64,000 nt of DNA, from positions 124,001 through 188,000 of the forward strand of contig CAYMCZ010000003.1 in NCBI GenBank assembly GCA_964389285.1, in the 5' to 3' direction. The translations under genes were made by a program, and so were the position numbers. Shown here piece by piece: positions 25,027 through 33,507 of the stretch. The stretch's first letter is position 1; every line of letters begins with the position of its first letter. The stretch comes from Alectryocaccobium sp964389285. GTDB taxonomy: Bacteria; Bacillota; Clostridia; Lachnospirales; Lachnospiraceae. The notes beneath the pieces are model-generated. The model was not told the origin of the DNA. It did not search any database and was given only the letters and a program-made list of their open reading frames with translations.

Positions 25027-25048
25027 CTGGTTAGCAATAGCTAACCAG
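25027..25048 (-). promoter_or_regulatory. Perfect palindrome upstream of DUF3793-flavodoxin, candidate iron-repressor box
   Basis: CTGGTTAGC-AATA-GCTAACCAG: two perfect 9-base arms with a 4-base spacer, 15 bases ahead of the start codon. The TTAGC/GCTAA half-sites resemble DtxR/IdeR-type boxes (GGTTAG-CTAACC). Flavodoxin replacing ferredoxin under iron starvation fits such control. The regulator is not in the window. Confidence 0.6.
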
Positions 25049-25111
25049 CGGTTAAAAATAAAAAGCCTTTTGGCCGTTCTCTTCTAATATGGTTTAAAAA
25101 TCTTTAAATAC

Positions 25112-25146
25112 AAAAAGCCTTATCCTCTTGAAAAGATTATAAGGCT
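25112..25146 (-). terminator. Terminator of the 25.3-kb lipoprotein gene
   Basis: Minus strand AGCCTTAT (25146-25139) pairs with ATAAGGCT (25123-25116), followed by TTTTTG. It lies between the lipoprotein gene and the DUF3793 promoter region. Confidence 0.7.
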
Positions 25147-25253
25147 CCTTTTCGAAAATATCAAGCTTTTTTTTATTTTTTTATAGTTTACCGCAGGTAA
25201 CTCTGTTCAGTATCTTTTTCGACCCGGAATAAATCGCTGAAAAATGACTTTTA

Positions 25254-26030
25254 TTAATCAATCCTTTCGTAGCCCGAAAGATCCGGTATAGTGAATGTTC
25301 CTTCCGGAATATCGGTCTTGATGCTCTTTATAACCTTTGTCATCTCGGTTTCCGTCTCGCCCAAGGTTGCTTTTGTATAAATCGCGAAAACATCCCCGTC
25401 GTTCATATAGAAGCGTTCAAGCGTTGACATAGCCATGGACTCTGTTGATGCATCCGTCAGATATTCATAATATTCATATTCCTGATCATCGCCGTCATCC
25501 GAATAAAGCGGAATAATCCCGCTTCCTTTTCCCTGGAATTCTCTTCCCGTTACATTAATTCCTTCTTCCATGGCTTTGTTAAGCTGTGACTGAGCAAGCT
25601 CAATTGTGTCCTCGCCCATGTCATATTCCATATAGCTTTTGGAGTTTTCGTTAATGCTTACGATATGTCCGTCAACGGAATACGTAATACTGGAAGCATT
25701 TTCCTGATAGGTATTGACGCCATCCACCGCTTCCGTCTGCTCCGTAACAATACCCAGTGCGTATGCGTCATACACCTGAATGTAATGATATCCTGCTATG
25801 CAGTCAAGATAATTGCATTCCGGCATGTCCTGAAGCCCGAGGATTTCATAGGCCGCAACGGTTCCTTCTAACCCCTCTGATGAAGACGATGTTTCAGAGG
25901 TTTCCGATGAAGTCTCCGTCACTGCGCTTCCCTGAGCCTCAGACGTGTCACTGCCCGTGTTATTACCACATGCCGTCATTGCAGCTACTGCCGCCGCGGT
26001 AACCAGCGCAGCTATAATTTTCTTTTTCAT
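25254..26030 (-). CDS. Secreted lipoprotein of unknown function
   Basis: A 258-residue lipoprotein with signal peptide MKKKIIAALVTAAAVAAMTAC (lipobox AMTAC), then a serine/threonine/glutamate-rich linker (about residues 22-50) and a globular part that looks like the LolA/DUF4412-like beta-rich domains: SITYSVDGHIVSINENSKSY, followed by a late ATLGETETEMTKVIKSI. No catalytic motif is recognised. The linker style is the same as in the carboxypeptidase lipoprotein at 18.2 kb. Start ATG at 26030 with AAGGAG about eight bases before; the longer frame has no ribosome site. Confidence 0.7.
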   Translation of the reverse strand: MKKKIIAALVTAAAVAAMTACGNNTGSDTSEAQGSAVTETSSETSETSSSSEGLEGTVAAYEILGLQDMPECNYLDCIAGYHYIQVYDAYALGIVTEQTEAVDGVNTYQENASSITYSVDGHIVSINENSKSYMEYDMGEDTIELAQSQLNKAMEEGINVTGREFQGKGSGIIPLYSDDGDDQEYEYYEYLTDASTESMAMSTLERFYMNDGDVFAIYTKATLGETETEMTKVIKSIKTDIPEGTFTIPDLSGYERID

Positions 26031-26122
26031 TTCATTTCTCTCCTTTACTGCTTTACGTAAAAAACATAAGGGTAACAATGTTTAAAGTGATTATACATCA
26101 ACTGTTTTAGGGTGGCAATGCA

Positions 26123-26195
26123 AAATACAAAACCGTATTTCTGCTTTAATGTTCTAATTCGCTGAATTGCGTGTGTTTTGTATTTGTGATAAATT
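26123..26195 (+). promoter_or_regulatory. NSS transporter promoter with split inverted repeat
   Basis: Promoter TTGCGT (26167-26172), 17 bases, TAAATT (26190-26195). AAATACAAAAC (26123-26133) is repeated in inverse as GTTTTGTATTT (26175-26185), the right arm lying inside the promoter spacer; centres are 52 bases apart, about five helical turns. Confidence 0.5.
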
Positions 26196-26227
26196 ATATT
26201 TACTTTATTTAAGAAGGAGATACGGTT

Positions 26228-27628
26228 TTGAATACCAAAAAGAGAAGTTCATTTTCAGGGTCAATAGGTTTTGTGCTCGCGGCAGCCGGAAGCGCTGTCG
26301 GTCTGGGAAATATATGGAGATTCCCTTATCTAGCGGCCAAGGACGGCGGCGGTCTTTTTCTCGTGATATATATTATTCTTACTCTCACTTTCGGTTTTGC
26401 GCTTCTGACAACCGAAATATCAATAGGAAGAAAGACCAGAAAAGGCCCTCTGTCGGCCTACAAATCACTTACAAAAAAGGGCGGTTTCGTCGGTTTCTTT
26501 GCCTGTCTGGTACCAATGATCATCATGCCGTATTACTGCGCCATCGGCGGATGGGTGCTTAAATATTTCTTTGTATTTGTCACCGGTCAGGGCGCTGCAG
26601 CCGCTCAGGACGGATATTTTACAGGTTACATCACCGGAACTACCGAGCCGGTCGTAATGATGGCGATATTTCTTGCCATTTGTGCTTTTTGTATTTTTAA
26701 CGGCGTAAACAGGGGAATAGAAAAGCTTTCCAAATTCCTGATGCCGGTTTTGTTAATTCTTGTTATTATTATCGCCATTTTCTCTCTGACGCTGAAGCAT
26801 ACGACTGCCGACGGCGTGACGCGCACGGGTCTTGAAGGCTTAAAAATACTGGTGGTGCCGGATTTTTCAAATGTTACTCCCGGCAGCTTTTTCAACACGC
26901 TTGTGGACGCCATGGGACAGCTTTTCTACAGTCTGAGTGTGGCAATGGGCATTATGATAGCTTACGGTTCATATGTTAAGGACGATGTCAAACTCGGCAA
27001 GGCCATCAACCGCATCGAGATATTTGATACAGGCATAGCCATCCTTGCGGGCGTCATGATCATTCCCGCCGTCTTTACCTTCATGGGTACGGAGGGCATG
27101 ACCTCTTCCGGCCCCGGACTTATGTTTATTTCGCTTCCCAAGGTATTTATCTCCATGGGCGCCATCGGCAACTTCATAGGAGCCCTGTTTTTCGCAATGG
27201 TTCTTTTTGCGGCCATAACATCCGCGGTATCAATAATGGAAGCAATCGTGTCCAGCTTTATGGATGAATTTCATATTTCCAGGAAAAAAGCTGCCGGCAT
27301 AGAGACTTTTATCGCTTTTGCGGTCGGTCTCATAGTTTGTCTCGGCTATAACCTGCTTTACTTTGAAGCTCCGCTTCCAAACGGAAGCACTGGTCAGGTG
27401 CTTGATTTTATGGATTATATCAGCAATAACGCCCTCATGCCCATAGTGGCCATAGCGACCTGCATTATCATCGGATGGATAGTCGGACCGAAGCTTGTTA
27501 TAGACGAAGTTGAAAAAACCGGTGATAAAATGGGACGAAAACGATTATATGTGGCCATGGTCAAATATGTCGCCCCGATACTGCTTGTAGTGCTGCTTCT
27601 GAAGTCTTTGGGTATCGTTTCTTTCTGA
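26228..27628 (+). CDS. Sodium-dependent transporter, NSS (SNF) family
   Basis: A 466-residue Na+:substrate symporter with LeuT fold. TM1 carries the unwound-helix signature AAAGSAVGLGNIWRFPYLAA, and TM6 sits around VDAMGQLFYSLSVAMGIMIA. Eleven or twelve hydrophobic segments are visible; bacterial members of this length are often 11-TM tryptophan/tyrosine or broad amino acid carriers. The start is TTG at 26228, eight bases after AAGGAG; no ATG fits. Single gene between two non-coding gaps. Substrate, probably an amino acid, is not determined. Confidence 0.92.
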   Translation: MNTKKRSSFSGSIGFVLAAAGSAVGLGNIWRFPYLAAKDGGGLFLVIYIILTLTFGFALLTTEISIGRKTRKGPLSAYKSLTKKGGFVGFFACLVPMIIMPYYCAIGGWVLKYFFVFVTGQGAAAAQDGYFTGYITGTTEPVVMMAIFLAICAFCIFNGVNRGIEKLSKFLMPVLLILVIIIAIFSLTLKHTTADGVTRTGLEGLKILVVPDFSNVTPGSFFNTLVDAMGQLFYSLSVAMGIMIAYGSYVKDDVKLGKAINRIEIFDTGIAILAGVMIIPAVFTFMGTEGMTSSGPGLMFISLPKVFISMGAIGNFIGALFFAMVLFAAITSAVSIMEAIVSSFMDEFHISRKKAAGIETFIAFAVGLIVCLGYNLLYFEAPLPNGSTGQVLDFMDYISNNALMPIVAIATCIIIGWIVGPKLVIDEVEKTGDKMGRKRLYVAMVKYVAPILLVVLLLKSLGIVSF

Positions 27629-27647
27629 ACTAAGCGCTTTCTCAATT

Positions 27648-27721
27648 ATCAATATATAGTGTTTGGGTTTTAAAAAAAATCTATATATGGGGTTTACAAC
27701 CGGATAAAAAGCATTTATAAT
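27648..27721 (+). promoter_or_regulatory. nrdD promoter with tandem NrdR boxes
   Basis: ATCAATATATAGTGTT (27648-27663) and AATCTATATATGGGGT (27679-27694) fit the NrdR-box pattern acAATATATwGtgt; centres are 30 bases apart, as usual for paired boxes. The promoter follows: TTTACA (27693-27698), 17 bases, TATAAT (27716-27721). NrdR represses ribonucleotide reductase genes when dATP is high. Confidence 0.7.
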
Positions 27722-27789
27722 GTGTAAACGCAACATCAAAAACGCAATACATTTTAAATGCTTTTTATATTTGAAGGGGGATTGGCAAC

Positions 27790-30009
27790 ATGAAAATCAT
27801 AAAAAGAAACGGGACGGAAACGGTGTTTCAGACCGATAAAATAGAAAAGGCCATAGAGAAAGCAAACACCAGCGTTCCGGAAGGCAAGCGGCTTTCCGAT
27901 GACGATATAAAACTGATCGCCGCTACTATCAAAACAAAAGTCGAAATGACAGGCGTAACGCCCTCCGTCGAAGAAGTTCAGGACATGGTGGTAAACGAGA
28001 TCATGCGAAGCGGCAAGTTCGCTTTGGCTCAGAACTATATCACTTACCGCTATCAAAGAGCTCTGGCAAGGCGCTCCAACACAACAGACGACGAGATTCT
28101 GACGCTTCTTTCACGCACAAACGAAGAAGCAAAGCAGGAAAACTCCAACAAAGACCCGATTATAAACTCAACGCTGCGTGATTATATCGCGGGCTATGTA
28201 AGCCGCGATCTTTCGGATCGTATCCTGCTTCCGGGCGACGTGGTGGATGCTCACAAAAGAGGCATAATTCATTTTCATGATACGGATTATTACGCGCAGC
28301 CCATGTACAACTGCTGTCTTGTAAACCTCGAAGACATGCTCCAAAACGGAACAGTCATCTCCGGAACAAAGATCGTGAAACCTCACAGCTTTGCCACGGC
28401 CTGCAACATAGCTACGCAGGTAATAGCTCAGGTGGCCTCAAACCAGTACGGCGGACAGTCCGTATCTCTGGCTCATCTTGCGCCTTTCGTGGATATTTCC
28501 AGACAGCTCATCAGGGAGAGCGTTATCGCCGAAAGAACGGAAAACGGCGACGACATGGACGAAGCCAAGATCGAGCATACCGTTGAGAGACGCCTCGCAA
28601 AAGAAGTAAAGGCAGGCGTGCAGACGATCCAGTATCAGCTTATAACTCTTATGACGACAAACGGACAGGCTCCTTTTGTCACGCTGTTCATGTATTTGGA
28701 CGAAGTTCCCGAGGGCCAGACCAGAGACGACCTTGCCCTGATAATCAAAGAAGTCCTTGAGCAGCGCATCAAAGGCGTTCAGGATGAAACCGGCGCATGG
28801 ATCACTCCGGCTTTCCCCAAACTGATATACGCTCTCGATGAAGACAATATCACGGAAGACTCCAAATACTGGGATTTGACCGTTCTTGCGGCCAAATGCA
28901 CCGCAAAAAGAATGGTTCCCGATTACATTTCGGTAAAAGTCATGAGAGAACTTAAAGGCGACGTTTATACCTGTATGGGCTGCCGTTCTTTCCTTACGCC
29001 CGACCGCTTTACGGATGCCGGTATCAAAAACATCCCGAACGCTCTCAACTATAAAGAAGGCAGCCACAGATATTACGGCCGTTTTAACCAGGGCGTCGTA
29101 ACCCTCAACCTGCCGTATATAGCATGCCTCTCCGGCGGCGACGAGGAAAAATTCTGGGAGATTCTGGAAGATTATCTCGATCTCTGTCACAGGGCTCTCA
29201 GGAAAAGACACGAAAGGCTTCTGGGTACGCCCTCCGACGTAAGCCCCATACTGTGGCAGTTCGGAGCCCTTGCGCGTCTTGAAAAAGGCGAAAAGATCGA
29301 CAAGCTCCTTTACAACGGATATTCGACCATATCACTTGGTTTTGCCGGGCTTTATGAGTGTGTAATGCGCATGAAAAACGCAAGCCATACCTCGGAAGAA
29401 GGCAAACCGTTTGCCATGAAGGTAATGCAGACGCTCAATGACGCATGCAAAAAATGGAAAGCCGAAGAAAATATCGACTATTCGGTTTACGGCACTCCGC
29501 TTGAGTCCACCACATATAAATTCGCAAAAGCCTTAAAACGTGATTTCGGCGTTATCGAAGGCGTTTCGGACAAAAACTATGTGACAAACAGCTATCATGT
29601 ACACGTAACCGAAAATATAGACGCTTTCAAGAAACTTACATTTGAGGCCGACTTCCAGAACTTAAGCCCCGGCGGCGCTATCAGCTATGTGGAGGTTCCC
29701 AATCTCGAAAACAATCTTCCCGCTGTCCTCGCGGTCATGAAACACATTTATGAAACGATCATGTATGCGGAGCTTAACACAAAGAGCGATTACTGCGACG
29801 TTTGCGGATATGACAGAGAGATCAATGTCATCGAAGAAGGCAGCAAACTCATCTGGGAATGCCCCAACTGCGGAAACCGCGACCAGAATAAAATGCATGT
29901 GGCAAGAAGGACATGCGGATATATCGGAACGCAGTATTGGAATCAGGGACGTACACAGGAGATTAAAGACCGCGTGCTGCATATGTCAAATAAAACTTTT
30001 GCCGACTGA
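27790..30009 (+). CDS. nrdD: Anaerobic ribonucleoside-triphosphate reductase
   Basis: A 739-residue class III ribonucleotide reductase supplying dNTPs without oxygen. Residues 1-90 are the ATP-cone (MKIIKRNGTETVFQTDKIEK). The catalytic barrel follows, with the C-terminal zinc site (YCDVCGYDRE and WECPNCGN) and glycyl-radical motif RRTCGYIGTQYWNQG about 30 residues before the end. Length is normal for the family. GAAGGGGGATTGGCAAC precedes the ATG. The activating enzyme gene nrdG follows at 109 bases, with a hairpin between. Regulated through the NrdR boxes upstream. Confidence 0.97.
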   Translation: MKIIKRNGTETVFQTDKIEKAIEKANTSVPEGKRLSDDDIKLIAATIKTKVEMTGVTPSVEEVQDMVVNEIMRSGKFALAQNYITYRYQRALARRSNTTDDEILTLLSRTNEEAKQENSNKDPIINSTLRDYIAGYVSRDLSDRILLPGDVVDAHKRGIIHFHDTDYYAQPMYNCCLVNLEDMLQNGTVISGTKIVKPHSFATACNIATQVIAQVASNQYGGQSVSLAHLAPFVDISRQLIRESVIAERTENGDDMDEAKIEHTVERRLAKEVKAGVQTIQYQLITLMTTNGQAPFVTLFMYLDEVPEGQTRDDLALIIKEVLEQRIKGVQDETGAWITPAFPKLIYALDEDNITEDSKYWDLTVLAAKCTAKRMVPDYISVKVMRELKGDVYTCMGCRSFLTPDRFTDAGIKNIPNALNYKEGSHRYYGRFNQGVVTLNLPYIACLSGGDEEKFWEILEDYLDLCHRALRKRHERLLGTPSDVSPILWQFGALARLEKGEKIDKLLYNGYSTISLGFAGLYECVMRMKNASHTSEEGKPFAMKVMQTLNDACKKWKAEENIDYSVYGTPLESTTYKFAKALKRDFGVIEGVSDKNYVTNSYHVHVTENIDAFKKLTFEADFQNLSPGGAISYVEVPNLENNLPAVLAVMKHIYETIMYAELNTKSDYCDVCGYDREINVIEEGSKLIWECPNCGNRDQNKMHVARRTCGYIGTQYWNQGRTQEIKDRVLHMSNKTFAD

Positions 30010-30041
30010 ACGATTATTTGTTCCGGAAAAACACTGCAGCA

Positions 30042-30081
30042 GGGCTGTCGCATATACATTCTCATGAATATGCGGCAGCCC
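30042..30081 (+). repeat. Dispersed hairpin family, copy B, between nrdD and nrdG
   Basis: GGGCTGTCGCATAT (30042-30055) pairs with ATATGCGGCAGCCC (30068-30081), one wobble, loop ACATTCTCATGA. The core TATACATTCTCATGAATAT matches the loop of the hairpins at 4374 and 34583. No T-run, so it probably sets a processing or stability point rather than a full stop between the two genes. Confidence 0.65.
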
Positions 30082-30117
30082 CTCGCTTATATTTTCACGA
30101 ATTCGGAGGAAACGGTT

Positions 30118-30645
30118 ATGCATATTGGTGAAATAATCACGACGGATTCCGCCAACGGACGCGGAATCCGGGTGACAATTTTTGTTTCCGGCTGCCTTAA
30201 CCGCTGTGAAGGCTGTTTTCAGCCTGAAACATGGGATTTCGACTACGGACGCGAATACACTCCCGAAATTGAAGACTTCATTATCAGCGAACTGTCAAAA
30301 CCATATTACGACGGCCTTACCCTGCTCGGCGGCGACCCCATGGAAGAGCCTAACCAGAGAGCTCTTCTGCCGCTTGTAAAACGGGTAAAAAAAGAGCTTC
30401 CGGACAGAAACATCTGGGCCTTTACCGGATATATATACGAAGAAGACCTGATCCCCGGCGGAAAGCGCTATTTTGATATCACGGACGATTTGCTTGACCA
30501 TATAGATACCTTGGTGGACGGCCCCTTTATGATAGCCAAAAAAAACATACTGCTGAATTTCAGAGGCTCGGACAACCAGAGGATTTTAAACCTAAAAGCC
30601 ACAAGGGAAACCGGAACAATCGTATTTGATCCGCTGAACAACTGA
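30118..30645 (+). CDS. nrdG: Anaerobic ribonucleotide reductase activating protein
   Basis: A 175-residue radical SAM activase that installs the glycyl radical on NrdD. The 4Fe-4S motif is FVSGCLNRCEGCFQPETWDF (C-x3-C-x2-C) and the SAM-binding glycines are in LTLLGGDPMEEPN. The ATG at 30118 follows GGAGGAAACGGTT; the open frame to 30064 starts inside the intergenic hairpin and is dismissed. Size and context with nrdD are standard. Confidence 0.96.
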   Translation: MHIGEIITTDSANGRGIRVTIFVSGCLNRCEGCFQPETWDFDYGREYTPEIEDFIISELSKPYYDGLTLLGGDPMEEPNQRALLPLVKRVKKELPDRNIWAFTGYIYEEDLIPGGKRYFDITDDLLDHIDTLVDGPFMIAKKNILLNFRGSDNQRILNLKATRETGTIVFDPLNN

Positions 30646-30662
30646 ACACTCTGATTTTAATG

Positions 30663-30680
30663 GGGCTGCTGCGACAGCCC
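30663..30680 (+). terminator. Short GC hairpin after nrdG
   Basis: GGGCTG-CTGCGA-CAGCCC followed by TCTTAGTTT. The sequence CTGCGACAGCCC is close to the arm of hairpin copies B and C, so this may be a collapsed member of the same family. Confidence 0.5.
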
Positions 30681-30757
30681 TCTTAGTTTAAGGCTGGACT
30701 TATATACCTCAAAAGTGGTATGATGATCTCACCGAAAAATATCCGGAGGATCAAATC

Positions 30758-31858
30758 TTGATAGATAAAAAAATAAATGATTTATATAACGATCTTTTTA
30801 CAACACTTCAGAAAGATCTGATTTCGGGAGTCGATCCCGAAGCCGAAAAGCTCAAGCAGGAACTTGACGAAAAACTTAATCAGATATTCAGAGACGGTAA
30901 AGAAGCTTCCGGTGATCTGAACCCCATAAAAAAGATCCCGGCTCCGCAAAACGAAGAGGCGGCAGCCGAAGCGGAAGTTCCCGCGCAGCCGGAAACAGAC
31001 CCTATGGAAGATCTGGACGCGCTTATCGGCCTTGACGCCATTAAGCATGACGTAAAAGAGCTTTACGCATACGTAAAAATCCAGAAAATGCGTGCTGACA
31101 GCGGTCTTAAAACAGCGCCTCTGAATCTCCATCTCGTTTTCACCGGTAATCCCGGAACCGGCAAAACCACCGTGGCCAGGATCATAGCCCGCCTTTATAA
31201 ACAGATCGGAGTTCTCTCCAAAGGACAGCTTGTGGAGGTTGACCGTTCAGGCCTTGTGGCAGGTTACGTCGGACAGACCGCGATCAAAACACAGGAAAAA
31301 ATACAGGAGGCTCTCGGCGGCGTTTTATTTATAGACGAAGCATACGCGCTCGCAAAAGAGGGGAACGACTTCGGCCAGGAAGCCATCGATACAATACTTA
31401 AAGCCATGGAAGACAACCGCGACGATTTCGTTGTGATAGTCGCCGGTTATACCGGACCCATGGAAAAGTTCATAAACAGCAATCCCGGCCTTAAATCCCG
31501 TTTCAACAAGTATATCGCTTTTGCTGACTATTCGATCGAAGAGCTTACCGCCATATTCGAATCATACTGCAAAAAATATGATTACAGCATTGACGAAGAA
31601 AATTTAAACCGTGTTTCGGATCTGCTGAGGCTCAAAAAGATAAATACACCCGAAAATTTCGCGAACGCAAGAGAGGCGCGCAATCTTTTCGAGGAGATCA
31701 TCACAAATCAGGCCCGCCGCCTGAATGCCGCGGAAAATATCACTCTTGATGATATGAAAACAATTCTGCGTGAAGATCTTTTCGATACAACTAAAGCTCC
31801 TCAGGAAAAAGCCACCGAAACAGACGAAATTATCGACGAAATATCAGATACCGAATAA
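30758..31858 (+). CDS. AAA family ATPase (CbbX/SpoVK-like)
   Basis: A 366-residue protein with an N-terminal helical, charged stretch (residues 1-90) and one AAA+ module: LVFTGNPGTGKTTVARIIAR (Walker A), GGVLFIDEAYAL (Walker B), VVIVAGYTGPMEKFI (sensor 1) and NPGLKSRFNKYI (arginine finger region). This is the CbbX/SpoVK group, ring ATPases that remodel protein complexes; in spore formers SpoVK affects spore maturation. The partner is not evident. The start is TTG at 30758, eight bases after GGAGG. Followed at 12 bases by a DMT transporter. Confidence 0.88.
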   Translation: MIDKKINDLYNDLFTTLQKDLISGVDPEAEKLKQELDEKLNQIFRDGKEASGDLNPIKKIPAPQNEEAAAEAEVPAQPETDPMEDLDALIGLDAIKHDVKELYAYVKIQKMRADSGLKTAPLNLHLVFTGNPGTGKTTVARIIARLYKQIGVLSKGQLVEVDRSGLVAGYVGQTAIKTQEKIQEALGGVLFIDEAYALAKEGNDFGQEAIDTILKAMEDNRDDFVVIVAGYTGPMEKFINSNPGLKSRFNKYIAFADYSIEELTAIFESYCKKYDYSIDEENLNRVSDLLRLKKINTPENFANAREARNLFEEIITNQARRLNAAENITLDDMKTILREDLFDTTKAPQEKATETDEIIDEISDTE

Positions 31859-31870
31859 GAGTTAATACAA

Positions 31871-32818
31871 ATGTATTCAAAAGAAAGAAACACGGGAAAT
31901 ATCCTGCTCATTATAGCCGCCCTGATCTGGGGTTCGGCTTTTGTCGCCCAAAGTGCGGGCATGAAATACATAGGCCCCTTTACCTACGGCATGAGCAGAA
32001 GCCTTCTCGCCTTTGCGGTTCTTATTCCCGTAGTCATTATTTTCAGAAAAAAGCGATATAAAGAAGTACCCATGTCGCATTCAGAGAAGAAAGCACTTAA
32101 CAGAAAATCCCTCATCGGAGGGATTTTCTGCGGATTGGTGCTTACCGCCGCATCCTCATTTCAGCAGGTCGGCATCTCCATGACGACTGCCGGAAAAGCC
32201 GGTTTCATAACCACTCTTTATATAATCATAGTCCCCATTTTCGGCATTTTTCTAAAAAAACATGTGCCGAAAATAATCTGGTTCTGCGTGGTCGTAGCCG
32301 TCGCCGGATTTTATCTTTTATGTGTTCAGGAAGGTTTTTATCTTTCGATGGGTGACCTGCTCTGCCTTATATGCGCCTTTTGTTTTTCGGCGCATATAAT
32401 GGTGATCGATCATTTCACATCCAAAAACACGGATCCCGTGATGATGTCCTGCGTTCAGTTTATTGTAATGGCACTGATTTCAACGGTTCTCGCCTTTTCT
32501 TTTGAAACTCCGGTGCTCTCTTCGATATGGGATGCAAAAATCACCATCCTTTACGCGGGCGCACTTTCGGGCGGAGTGGCATATACCCTTCAGATCATAG
32601 CACAGAAAAACACCATTCCTGCCGTAGCCACCTTGCTTATGAGTCTGGAATCCGTTTTCGCCGTGCTTTTCGGCTGGCTGATATTAAACGAAACCCTGAG
32701 CCTGAAAGAATTTGCGGGCTGCGTACTCGTGTTTGCCGCGGTAATCCTCTCTCAGATCAAACTGCCGCACAAAAAAGAAAGGGGGGGTAAAGAGCATGAT
32801 AAAAGCATATTATCTTGA
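31871..32818 (+). CDS. DMT superfamily (EamA) transporter
   Basis: A 315-residue drug/metabolite transporter with ten predicted helices arranged as two EamA repeats (first NILLIIAALIWGSAFVAQSA, second around GDLLCLICAFCFSAHIMVID). The family exports metabolites, often amino acids or nucleosides; substrate unknown. The C-terminal tail is short and basic. It overlaps the phosphopantetheinyl transferase gene by 23 bases, so the two are probably translated together. Confidence 0.88.
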   Translation: MYSKERNTGNILLIIAALIWGSAFVAQSAGMKYIGPFTYGMSRSLLAFAVLIPVVIIFRKKRYKEVPMSHSEKKALNRKSLIGGIFCGLVLTAASSFQQVGISMTTAGKAGFITTLYIIIVPIFGIFLKKHVPKIIWFCVVVAVAGFYLLCVQEGFYLSMGDLLCLICAFCFSAHIMVIDHFTSKNTDPVMMSCVQFIVMALISTVLAFSFETPVLSSIWDAKITILYAGALSGGVAYTLQIIAQKNTIPAVATLLMSLESVFAVLFGWLILNETLSLKEFAGCVLVFAAVILSQIKLPHKKERGGKEHDKSILS

Positions 32819-33455
32819 TCTTGAAGGGTGTAAATGGACAAAGCGCGAACAAAAAGCGCTCGCCTCTTTATCTGACGAACGCGCCGCCGCCATCATGAAC
32901 TACAAAAAAGAATCCGGCCGGCTTTTGTCATTATATTCGGCTCTTCTCGCAAATAAAGCCTTCTTCGATCTGCTTCACATCCCGGCGGACAGGCTTAAGT
33001 TTTCATACGGCACAAACCGAAGGCCGCATCTGGTTTATCCTGCCGATACGGGACTGGATTTTAATTATTCACACACTGAAAGCGCAGTGCTTTTCGCTCT
33101 TACGGACGAAAGCTTTATCGGCACCGACATAGAATCTTCGGCTCGCAGGATCCCCGCAAATATTTACGCCAAAGTCTTTCACCCTGATGAGATAAACTAT
33201 ATAAACTCTTCCGGCAAATCCAAAGAGGAGCGTTTTTTTGAATGCTGGACAAGAAAAGAAGCCTATACAAAGCAGCTCGGCACAGGCCTTTCGCGGAATC
33301 TGTCGTCCATAAATACACTCTCTGACGTTATGAGCAGCACCATGCTTACCATTCGGATAAATAAATACATCTGCTCGATATGCGTATCCCGCCCCTCAAA
33401 ATCCCTAGCGTCCCTGAAAATAAATCACATCTCAAAAACATCTCTTGTAAAATAA
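32796..33455 (+). CDS. 4'-phosphopantetheinyl transferase superfamily protein
   Basis: A 219-residue Sfp/AcpT-type enzyme that attaches phosphopantetheine from CoA to carrier proteins. Motifs: LDFNYSHTESAVLFAL, then GTDIES (usually G-[IV]-D-[IVL]-E) with the Mg-binding aspartate and glutamate, and FFECWTRKEAYTKQLGTGLS (WxxKEA). GGGGGGT lies before the ATG. No carrier-protein, NRPS or PKS gene is nearby, so the target could be the fatty acid ACP or a distant cluster. Confidence 0.9.
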   Translation: MIKAYYLDLEGCKWTKREQKALASLSDERAAAIMNYKKESGRLLSLYSALLANKAFFDLLHIPADRLKFSYGTNRRPHLVYPADTGLDFNYSHTESAVLFALTDESFIGTDIESSARRIPANIYAKVFHPDEINYINSSGKSKEERFFECWTRKEAYTKQLGTGLSRNLSSINTLSDVMSSTMLTIRINKYICSICVSRPSKSLASLKINHISKTSLVK

Positions 33456-33507
33456 TCTTCCGTTGGCTATAATTTTAGCTGTTAATATCTCTTTTCGGAG
33501 TTAAGTC

